This document shows, piece by piece, positions 58,289 through 64,000 of a DNA stretch of 64,000 nucleotides; the stretch's first letter is position 1; each line of letters opens with the position of its first letter. Where the stretch lies: contig JAKQEE010000052.1 in NCBI GenBank assembly GCA_029558635.1, forward strand, positions 140,860 to 204,859. The letters run 5' to 3'. The DNA comes from Pseudomonadota bacterium (GTDB lineage: Bacteria; Pseudomonadota; Alphaproteobacteria; Micavibrionales; Micavibrionaceae). A program made the translations under genes and the position numbers. The notes beneath the pieces were generated by a model. It had not been told where the DNA came from. It searched no databases and worked only from the letters and a program-made list of their open reading frames with translations.

Positions 58289-58301
58289 GAAGGCTTGAAT
58301 T

Positions 58302-59267
58302 ATGCGCATTTTCAAATTTGCAGACACTATCCAGATTGATTTCGTCAAAGGGCGCTATATCGCTTTTGTGGTGACGGCGATTATGGTTCTGGGGTCGATC
58401 GGGTTGCTGGTGACCAAGGGACTGAATTTCGGGATCGATTTTTCCGGCGGGATTATGATGGAGATTCAAACTCCGGTTGATCCTGATCTTGGCGCAATGC
58501 GTTCCCATCTCAATGGGTTGGGGCTTGGCAGTATTTCCATTCAGGAATTTGGAACCGAGCGCGATGTGTTGATCCGCGTGCCGGAGCAAGCGGGCGGGAC
58601 GGACGCGCAGAAAACGGCCATCGAGAGCATCAAAGCCGAACTGGATACGATGTATAAAGACTCTGGTGCTGCTGTTGAATACCGTCGTAGTGAGTATGTC
58701 GGGCCGCAGGTCGGCGAGGAATTGAAGCGTGATGGAATGTGGGCATTCCTGCTGACTGTGGCGGGCATTCTGGGTTATATCTGGTATCGTTTTGAATGGC
58801 AGTTCGGGGTTGCGGCGATTATCACCCTGATCCATGATACGGTGGCGGTTGTAGGGCTTTTTTCTCTGACATGGATGAACTTTGATCTTGGGACGCTTGC
58901 GGCGGTGTTGCTGGTGGCTGGTTATTCGACCAACGATACGGTGATCGTGTTCGACCGTATCCGCGAAAATCGCCGCAAATACAAAAAAATGTCGATGTAT
59001 GATGTGATCAATCTTTCGGTTAACCAGACCTTGGCGCGGACGTTGAATACATCCTTTACTACGTTGCTGTCTTTGGCCGCGTTGTGGCTGTTTGGCGGCG
59101 AAGTGATCCGCGATTTCGTCAATGCGATGATTTTCGGGATTGTGGTCGGGACGTATTCCTCGATTTATGTGGCGTCGTCTTCGCTCCTCTATTTCCCGTT
59201 TGATGATGCGGGAAAACGCGGCGATGCTGCCGAGGATGATACTCCCGAAGAAGGCGTTACGGCTTAA
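58302..59267 (+). CDS. secF: protein translocase subunit SecF
   Basis: A 321-aa partner of SecD with six membrane segments. The start fits the family (FKFADTIQIDFVKGRYIAF). FGIDFSGGIMMEI (about 45-57) is the SecF signature, followed by the periplasmic domain (about 58-140), VGPQVGEELK, and the segment GYSTNDTVIVFDRIRENRR with the conserved Asp. It precedes the Mth938 gene with a TAATG stop-start overlap, consistent with one operon from yajC onward. Confidence 0.97.
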   Translation: MRIFKFADTIQIDFVKGRYIAFVVTAIMVLGSIGLLVTKGLNFGIDFSGGIMMEIQTPVDPDLGAMRSHLNGLGLGSISIQEFGTERDVLIRVPEQAGGTDAQKTAIESIKAELDTMYKDSGAAVEYRRSEYVGPQVGEELKRDGMWAFLLTVAGILGYIWYRFEWQFGVAAIITLIHDTVAVVGLFSLTWMNFDLGTLAAVLLVAGYSTNDTVIVFDRIRENRRKYKKMSMYDVINLSVNQTLARTLNTSFTTLLSLAALWLFGGEVIRDFVNAMIFGIVVGTYSSIYVASSSLLYFPFDDAGKRGDAAEDDTPEEGVTA

Positions 59268-59629
59268 TGGACATTACACCGCTTGTTACTCCTGATTTCA
59301 AGCTGATCCAGTCTTATGCGGCGGGAATGTTTAGGGTTAGCGGCGAGGTGTATGAATGTCCGGTCCTGATCTGCGGCGATAACGCTGAAGAATGGCGGGT
59401 TTTGTCGTTCCTTGATGTTAACGATCAGATCAAAGCTCTTTCAGGTTTTATTGATGTGTTGTTGATCGGGGCGGGGTCCACGTTTTCGGTTTTGCCACCT
59501 TCGCAGCGTGCGGTGTTTGCGGGGCTGGGGTTTACCGTCGAGGTGATGGATACGCCCGCTGCGTGCCGGACTTATAATGTTCTTACAGCAGAAGGCCGCC
59601 AAGTTGCGGCGGCCCTCATACTAGTTTGA
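59267..59629 (+). CDS. Mth938-like domain protein (NDUFAF3 family)
   Basis: A 120-aa single-domain protein of the Mth938/DUF498 fold. Elements: IQSYAAGMFRVSGEVYECPVL (in parts SYAAGMFRVSGE), the LLIGAGSTFSVLPP loop (about 65-78) and MDTPAACRTYNVLTAEGR (about 95-112) are typical. The eukaryotic relative NDUFAF3 assists complex I assembly; the bacterial role is unclear, but the gene is conserved next to secDF in Alphaproteobacteria. A very stable hairpin (GGCCGCC/GGCGGCC, 59594-59614) lies in its last codons and eight Ts follow at 59630-59637, which may act as a loose terminator. Confidence 0.88.
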   Translation: MDITPLVTPDFKLIQSYAAGMFRVSGEVYECPVLICGDNAEEWRVLSFLDVNDQIKALSGFIDVLLIGAGSTFSVLPPSQRAVFAGLGFTVEVMDTPAACRTYNVLTAEGRQVAAALILV

Positions 59630-59639
59630 TTTTTTTTCT

Positions 59640-60263
59640 TTAGGCTGCGATTTTCATCGGGCCTTTTTCCAGTTGCGCGGCGGCGAATTCCCAGTTGGCC
59701 AGATGGTCGATCCAGGCTTCCAGAAATTTTGGGCGGGCGTTGCGGTAGTCGATGTAATAGGCGTGTTCCCAGACATCACAGGTCAGAAGTGGCGTTTTAT
59801 TGTCAGTCAACGGGGTTTCGGCGTTGGCGGAGTTCAAAACCTCCAGTTTGCCGGTCGCGTTATCCATCACCAGCCATGCCCAGCCGGAGCCAAACTGGGT
59901 CGTGCCCTTGTCGATCAGGGCAGCGCGCAGGGCGTCGAACCCGCCGATATCTTCGGCGATTTTTTTCTCTAATGTGCCGGGCATTCTCGATCCACCTGCA
60001 TTCGGGGCCATCGACAGCCAGAAGAGGTTATGGTTGTAAATCTGGCCGATCTGGTTGAAAAGTTTCTGGTTGCCTGTTTTTTTTGTGGCAACGGCGGCTT
60101 GTTCGAGGCTCATGCTCTCGAATTCGGTTCCAGCGGCCAGCTCATTGGCTTTGTTCACATAGGCCAGATGGTGCTTGCCGTGGTGAAATTCGAAGGTTTC
60201 AGCCGACATATAGGGAACCAGCGCATCTTTCGCGTAGGGAAGGTCAGGAAGAACGAAAGCCAT
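59640..60263 (-). CDS. sodB: superoxide dismutase (Fe type)
   Basis: A 207-aa cytosolic enzyme dismutating superoxide. Metal ligands: His in FEFHHGKHHLAYV (about 26), His in IYNHNLFW (about 75), and Asp and His in CDVWEHAYYIDYRN (about 162, 166). Residues FGSGWAWL, ETPLTDNKTP and the Gln in IGQIYNHN point to Fe rather than Mn. AAAGGAG precedes the ATG. It faces against the flanking operon and interrupts the usual secF-Mth938-phytoene synthase order; a palindrome in its promoter region is listed separately. Confidence 0.95.
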   Translation of the reverse strand: MAFVLPDLPYAKDALVPYMSAETFEFHHGKHHLAYVNKANELAAGTEFESMSLEQAAVATKKTGNQKLFNQIGQIYNHNLFWLSMAPNAGGSRMPGTLEKKIAEDIGGFDALRAALIDKGTTQFGSGWAWLVMDNATGKLEVLNSANAETPLTDNKTPLLTCDVWEHAYYIDYRNARPKFLEAWIDHLANWEFAAAQLEKGPMKIAA

Positions 60264-60293
60264 GATAAAACTCCTTTGTATTGGGTGAATTCC

Positions 60294-60303
60294 GGTTATA
60301 ACC
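60294..60303 (-). promoter_or_regulatory. palindrome with -10-like sequence upstream of sodB
   Basis: GGTTATAACC is a perfect 10-bp palindrome about 30 bases before the sodB ATG, containing TATAAC as a possible -10. It also lies just before the divergent gene start at 60313, so one element could serve both. A regulator binding here is inference. Confidence 0.3.
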
Positions 60304-60312
60304 TATACGGAA

Positions 60313-61026
60313 ATGGAAAATAATCAACCGCTCATATATACGCAATTGAAGGCTGTCGATTCTGACAGGGCTTTGCTGTCTCTGTTTGCTCCAGTGGCAG
60401 AGAGGCGCGCTGTGCAGGTGATTGATTTATGGAATGCCGAAACTGCGCGCATACGGGATGAGGTGCGCGAGCCGCATATGGGTTTGATCCGCCTTCAATG
60501 GTGGCGCGACGAAATCAGACGGATTTGTGAAGGGGGGGGGGCGACTGCTCATCCTGTGACGGTTTTATTGTCAGATGTCATTCCGGCGTACGGGTTACCG
60601 TTTGAGTTATTTGATAGGGCTTTGCGGGGACGGGAATTTGAATTTGAAAATCGTGCGGCGGAAAGCATTGAGGAATTGGTGGCGTATGCCGAAGACATTC
60701 ATGCTCCTGTGTTGGAATTGAAATCGCGTATTTTAAAGTATAGTGGTGGTGTTGGCGCGTTGGCACGGGATTATGCTTTGATCGGCATTATCCGTTCGAT
60801 TCCGTTTCAGGAGCAGAGGGGCAGAAGATTTATTTCAAACACTAAAGAAACTGTCCGCGAGATTTGCGGTATGGTTTCTTCGCAAAAGAGCACGGATAAA
60901 TATTTCAAGGCGACTAATGCGTTGATGCGCCTGTATTTAAAGCAGATCGCGGAAGCGGGGTATGATCCGCATGCGATCCAGCCTGTGCCGTTCAAGGAAT
61001 TGCGTGTGTGGTTCAAATCTCTTTGA
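60313..61026 (+). CDS. squalene/phytoene synthase family protein (NDUFAF6-like)
   Basis: A 237-aa protein of the isoprenoid synthase fold. The strongest match is [17 protein letters not shown] (about 52-68), the second-motif region of the NDUFAF6 branch, and [15 protein letters not shown] sequence ([15 protein letters not shown]) in mid-protein. The canonical Asp-rich DxxxD motifs of true squalene/phytoene synthases are not intact, and length is short, so a catalytic prenyl-synthase role is doubtful; NDUFAF6 is a complex I assembly factor. A run of ten G (60532-60541) lies inside the reading frame. It ends 14 bases inside the convergent trmFO. Confidence 0.83.
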   Translation: MENNQPLIYTQLKAVDSDRALLSLFAPVAERRAVQVIDLWNAETARIRDEVREPHMGLIRLQWWRDEIRRICEGGGATAHPVTVLLSDVIPAYGLPFELFDRALRGREFEFENRAAESIEELVAYAEDIHAPVLELKSRILKYSGGVGALARDYALIGIIRSIPFQEQRGRRFISNTKETVREICGMVSSQKSTDKYFKATNALMRLYLKQIAEAGYDPHAIQPVPFKELRVWFKSL

Positions 61027-62359
61027 TCCATGCGGCGAGATCGGCTAAGGCGCGGTGGGCCATTGCTTTTTTCTTTTCGCGGCCACGTTCTTTACCGCGC
61101 CCGTGAAATTCGATGTCGGGGAACAGGCCAAAGTTTACATTCATCGGCTGGAATGTTTTTTCATTCGCTCCACCAGTGACGTGATTCAAGATCGCGCCGA
61201 GCGCGGTGGTGGCGGGAGGTAGAGACATATCGCGGCCCAGTTTTTCTGAAGCGGCGAGACGGCCTGCGAGAAGACCCATGGCAGCGCTTTCGACATAGCC
61301 TTCGCAGCCTGTGATTTGACCCGCAAAGCGTAAGCGCGGCAGGGCTTTGAGTTGCAGGCGGTCGTTCAACACACGCGGAGAATTGATAAAGGTGTTGCGG
61401 TGGATACCACCCAGTCTTGCGAATTCCGCATTTTCCAGCCCCGGGATCATTTTGAAAACTTCCACTTGCGCGGCGTATTTCATTTTGGTCTGGAAACCCA
61501 CGATATTATACAGCGTTCCAAGCGCGTTATCCTGTCTTAACTGAACGACTGCGTAAGGGCGGGACATATTATGCTGGTTCGTCAGGCCCACGGGTTTCAT
61601 GGGTCCGTAGCGCAGCGTGTCGATGCCGCGTGATGCCATGACCTCGATTGGCATGCAGCCTTCGAAATAGGGAGTGTCCTTTTCCCAGTCCTTGAATTCG
61701 GTGGTTTCGGCGGTGGTGAGGGCGTTATAAAAGGCAAGATATTCGTCTTTATTCATGCCGCAATTGATATAGTCTTTACCTGTTCCTGCGGGGCCTTCTT
61801 TATCGTATCGCGATTGATACCACGCGATGTCCATATTGATCGAGTCTTTATAGACAATCGGCGCGATGGCGTCGAAGAAGGCGAGAGAGTCAACGCCTGT
61901 CAGCTTTGCTATTTCACTTGAGAGGGAGGGGGAGGTGAGCGGCCCGGTTGCGATGATGACTGAATCCCAATCCTCCGGTGGTATGTTCGTGATTTCGCCG
62001 CGTTCAATTGTAATGAGCGGGTGATCTTCCATGGCTTTGGTAATGCTCTCAGAATATCCGTCGCGGTCCACGGCCAATGCGCCGCCCGCGGGGACGGCGT
62101 GCCGTGCAGCGGTTTCCATCATCAGGGAGCTCAGCATCCGCATTTCTTCGTGGAGGAGGCCCACAGCGTTATAGTCTTTGTCGTCGGAACGGAAAGAGTT
62201 GGAACAAACCAGCTCGCCTAACCCATCCGTCTGGTGTGCGGGGGTTTTCGTGTGCGGGCGCATTTCGTGAAGGACCACGGGCACGCCCATACTGGCCGTT
62301 TGCCAAGCGGCTTCGGTACCGGCCATACCGCCGCCGATGATGTGAATTTTACCTGACAT
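61013..62359 (-). CDS. trmFO: methylenetetrahydrofolate--tRNA-(uracil-5-)-methyltransferase
   Basis: A 448-aa FAD enzyme making m5U54 (T54) in tRNA with methylenetetrahydrofolate as methyl donor, the alternative to SAM-dependent TrmA. The dinucleotide-binding loop [13 protein letters not shown] (about 7-19) opens the protein. CSNSFRSD (about 53-60), [13 protein letters not shown] (about 115-127), [13 protein letters not shown] with the catalytic Cys, and the [12 protein letters not shown] and [19 protein letters not shown] blocks are all present. Length is normal. Its start overlaps the BPL_N gene by 11 bases, placing it last in the avidin operon. Confidence 0.97.
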   Translation of the reverse strand: MSGKIHIIGGGMAGTEAAWQTASMGVPVVLHEMRPHTKTPAHQTDGLGELVCSNSFRSDDKDYNAVGLLHEEMRMLSSLMMETAARHAVPAGGALAVDRDGYSESITKAMEDHPLITIERGEITNIPPEDWDSVIIATGPLTSPSLSSEIAKLTGVDSLAFFDAIAPIVYKDSINMDIAWYQSRYDKEGPAGTGKDYINCGMNKDEYLAFYNALTTAETTEFKDWEKDTPYFEGCMPIEVMASRGIDTLRYGPMKPVGLTNQHNMSRPYAVVQLRQDNALGTLYNIVGFQTKMKYAAQVEVFKMIPGLENAEFARLGGIHRNTFINSPRVLNDRLQLKALPRLRFAGQITGCEGYVESAAMGLLAGRLAASEKLGRDMSLPPATTALGAILNHVTGGANEKTFQPMNVNFGLFPDIEFHGRGKERGREKKKAMAHRALADLAAWIKEI

Positions 62360-63194
62360 GTTCTCTTATCCTGAGGAAGCGTTTAAAGCGGAATGCATTC
62401 GTGGCGATAATATCATTTACCATTTTTGCGGCCAGTTCTTGCATAAATTCTTGTCTGATGAATTCAAAGGGCGCAACCATGTTGTTGTATGCGGCCAATG
62501 CGGGGTTTCTTTCTAGAATGTTGGGAGTTGTGTGCATCACGCCGTTTTCGATGTGTGGGCCGAGCAAATAGGCTGCTCCTTTTCCAATAGACACGCGAAT
62601 TCCGGCAGCGGGTGTATCTGGAATATCGTATTTCATGAGAATTTCTATGGAAGGGTCGTCTTTTTTATCCGGATAGAAAGCAGGGCCGTTGGCATAGGTT
62701 ACGGATGTTTTAATCCATTCCTGCTGTAACAGGTCTTTGATCAGGATTTTTGCCATTGATAATTTTAAAACACCGAAAGTTCCGTCCATTTTTTGGGCGA
62801 AAGGGTGGATGGGGCCTTCGGCGTGACCTTTGAAAAGCGGATTTAGGGATAGAACCCTTCTGGGGTGCGTGGTGTTCGAGTTGTAGTTGATCAACCGTGA
62901 TACAAAGTTGGCTCCGCCACAGATATTCAGGGAAACACCCCCGTGATCATGAAAGCTCAATAACTGTTTCTGATCCTGGTTGGTAAAGTCCTGTTGATAG
63001 TCGGAATCCTCGTTGACGGTTCCCGGCAGGACAATCATAGCTGATTTCGAGTTTCTTAGAATGCCGTTGCGGATGTCGTTGATTGTTATGGTTCGGATTT
63101 CTAAGCCGTAGGGAGTAAAATATTCCCGTAGAGCATGCAGCAGGACGCCGATGCTTGTCACTCTGTCGCGGTATAAAAGAATTTCCTGCGGCAT
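62349..63194 (-). CDS. BPL_N (biotin-protein ligase N-terminal, glutamine amidotransferase-like) domain protein
   Basis: A 281-aa protein without a ligase domain. The N-terminal 200 residues fit the BPL_N fold, a class I GATase-like domain. [18 protein letters not shown] opens it, [13 protein letters not shown] follows, and the nucleophile elbow is [13 protein letters not shown] (Cys about 93). [14 protein letters not shown] late in the domain resembles the GATase His strand. The C-terminal 60 residues are helical. In yeast the domain precedes biotin ligase; stand-alone bacterial forms have no firm function. It begins 7 bases after an avidin-family gene and overlaps trmFO by 11, so a link to biotin is plausible. 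Confidence 0.8.
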   Translation of the reverse strand: MPQEILLYRDRVTSIGVLLHALREYFTPYGLEIRTITINDIRNGILRNSKSAMIVLPGTVNEDSDYQQDFTNQDQKQLLSFHDHGGVSLNICGGANFVSRLINYNSNTTHPRRVLSLNPLFKGHAEGPIHPFAQKMDGTFGVLKLSMAKILIKDLLQQEWIKTSVTYANGPAFYPDKKDDPSIEILMKYDIPDTPAAGIRVSIGKGAAYLLGPHIENGVMHTTPNILERNPALAAYNNMVAPFEFIRQEFMQELAAKMVNDIIATNAFRFKRFLRIREHVR

Positions 63195-63201
63195 TTCCGG
63201 C

Positions 63202-63585
63202 TTACTCTTCCAGCGGTCCCTTGTAATATAGAAGGCTGAGGTTGCTCAGGACGCAGTCCCAGTCTTCGGTCGGTTGTGTTTGGGCATTGTCGCGGTATTT
63301 ACGGCCCAGATGCCACATCGAGCGTATATGTTCGCCTATTTCATCGCGGCAATGACGTCCGGTCCAGCATGTCACCGAGTTGTGACCTTTCCACAGGACG
63401 ACGAAGCCGATGAATTCTCCGTCTGTAAACCCCGTGACATCAAAGGTTTCGTCGAATCCGGGAGCGCCGTGGACGGTTTGGAAGGTTCCGGATACTTTGT
63501 TTCCTTCGACTTTCAAGTGAAAGGTTGATCCGATCTGTCCTTGCCAGATACCTGAGCGAATTCCGTTGGATTCGTTTGTAATCAT
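63202..63585 (-). CDS. avidin/streptavidin-family protein, cytoplasmic by prediction
   Basis: A 127-aa protein matching the avidin beta-barrel over its length. The first strand reads SGIWQGQIGSTF (streptavidin: GTWYNQLGSTF). The biotin-pocket aromatics are all present: Trp65, Trp74 (in SVTCWTG), Trp91 (in MWHL) and Trp109 (in DWDC), corresponding to streptavidin Trp79, 92, 108 and 120. Ser20, Ser70 and Thr72 match pocket hydroxyls Ser27, Ser88 and Thr90. Tyr43 is Phe35, Asn23 is Gly16 and the Asp128 position is not kept, so affinity may be lower. The loop between strands 5 and 6 is short. There is no signal peptide, unlike secreted avidins. Two bases separate it from the upstream gene. Confidence 0.82.
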   Translation of the reverse strand: MITNESNGIRSGIWQGQIGSTFHLKVEGNKVSGTFQTVHGAPGFDETFDVTGFTDGEFIGFVVLWKGHNSVTCWTGRHCRDEIGEHIRSMWHLGRKYRDNAQTQPTEDWDCVLSNLSLLYYKGPLEE

Positions 63586-63587
63586 GC

Positions 63588-63974
63588 CTAAAACTCCAGA
63601 CTGCCGATCTGTTTCTTGTTTCTGTGATGGGTCAAATGATCCGCGTGAATAAAAATACGCTCTTTGGTTGGCAGCAGGAGCGAAGCATTCCTACGGAATG
63701 TCGTTTCGCTGGTATCCAATCCGCGTCTGCCGGTCCAATCCGTTTCCCTATTTAGAAAGCGATGCAGGCTGTTGAGGTATATGACACCAGTTTCGAATCC
63801 CATGCGGGAAACCATCTCCCCGACAAGGTGGCAGCGTTCCTCGTCAAAGATGTCGAGCGTTATGGTCTCGAAATTCCCAGTTGCAACAAGGTCCTTGATT
63901 GTTTGATACCCGTCTTCCGTTCTCCATGTGTGGTCGATCCCGTCAATTCCCTGAGCCCAGAGTTTTGGAGACAT
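63588..63974 (-). CDS. hypothetical protein heading the avidin operon
   Basis: A 128-aa soluble protein, unrecognised. It is polar and His/Arg/Thr-rich towards the C-terminus (IFIHADHLTHHRNKK), with one Cys (about 49) and no signal peptide. ATG 63974 is the first start; only 26 bases lie upstream in the window, so a longer protein or an earlier gene in the operon cannot be excluded. It ends two bases before the avidin-family gene, implying co-translation and possibly a shared role. Confidence 0.65.
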   Translation of the reverse strand: MSPKLWAQGIDGIDHTWRTEDGYQTIKDLVATGNFETITLDIFDEERCHLVGEMVSRMGFETGVIYLNSLHRFLNRETDWTGRRGLDTSETTFRRNASLLLPTKERIFIHADHLTHHRNKKQIGSLEF

Positions 63975-64000
63975 GCGTCTGAAAAACCCTCGAGACCATT

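Noticed and set aside
59594..59637. Strong hairpin and T-run as a classical terminator after the Mth938 gene
   Set aside because: The stem is inside the coding sequence and the T-run begins 15 bases after it; mentioned under the gene but not called as a terminator.
1..64000. CRISPR arrays, insertion sequences, prophage or integrase genes
   Set aside because: No regularly spaced direct repeats, transposase, integrase or phage structural genes were seen on either strand.

Overview
This 64 kb window looks like a chromosomal segment of an alphaproteobacterium. The main evidence is the gene order serS - pcm - LysM/M23 - yajC - secD - secF - Mth938 - (sodB) - squalene/phytoene-synthase-like - trmFO, a syntenic block familiar from Alphaproteobacteria. 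Further support comes from trmFO, a malic enzyme-phosphotransacetylase fusion and YejABE-type peptide transporters. I cannot name the species. A type IV pilus locus with its own ABC transporter, together with c-di-GMP-type proteins, would suit a surface-motile or epibiotic lineage such as the Micavibrio relatives, but that is only inference. No phage, insertion sequence, CRISPR array or rRNA operon was seen. Coding density is very high, with many 4-base ATGA/GTGA/TTGA overlaps within operons and four convergent gene pairs that share a 4-base stop overlap.

Layout. (1) 1-11.2 kb, minus strand: one apparently continuous operon running pgsA, pyrD, a degenerate EAL protein, a yejA-like binding protein, kdsB, an O-antigen ligase-like protein, a histidine phosphatase, a ChaN/TraB-like protein, yejB, yejE and an M20 amidohydrolase cut by the window edge. 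It mixes envelope biogenesis with peptide uptake. (2) 11.3-29.3 kb: a divergent hypothetical gene, then a plus-strand type IV pilus locus: pilB (with an MshEN c-di-GMP-type domain), pilC, a PilM-PilN-like fusion, PilO- and PilP-like genes, an ABC ATPase, a membrane-anchored TPR protein, a prepilin peptidase reduced to its N-terminal domain, pilT, a second pilT/pilU-like gene, a lipoprotein secretin, an ABC-2 permease, a membrane TPR-like protein, a membrane-anchored AraC-type regulator and one major prepilin closed by a strong terminator. (3) 29.3-35.5 kb: an unknown 436-aa protein, sucB, a small ORF, a GNAT acetyltransferase and ppdK behind a highly structured leader. (4) 35.5-46.7 kb: a minus-strand operon (PAS-EAL, ygfZ, HAD phosphatase, TPR-sulfotransferase), tRNA-Phe, a lipoprotein, a second yejA-like gene divergent from a macro-domain gene, a PBP1A-type enzyme and two small unknown genes around a perfect 32-bp AT-rich palindrome. 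(5) 46.7-64 kb: mgtE, maeB, tRNA-Leu, lipB, an N-formylglutamate amidohydrolase, the serS-to-trmFO block, and a tightly packed minus-strand operon of an unknown protein, an avidin-family protein, a BPL_N-domain protein and trmFO.

The most unusual feature is the avidin + BPL_N pair: a predicted biotin-binding protein without a signal peptide, encoded 7 bases from a glutamine-amidotransferase-like biotin-protein-ligase N-terminal domain protein. The second is the pilus locus, with an ABC transporter resembling in arrangement the PilGHI system of Myxococcus, a prepilin peptidase lacking its protease domain, and a probable ATT start codon for pilC.
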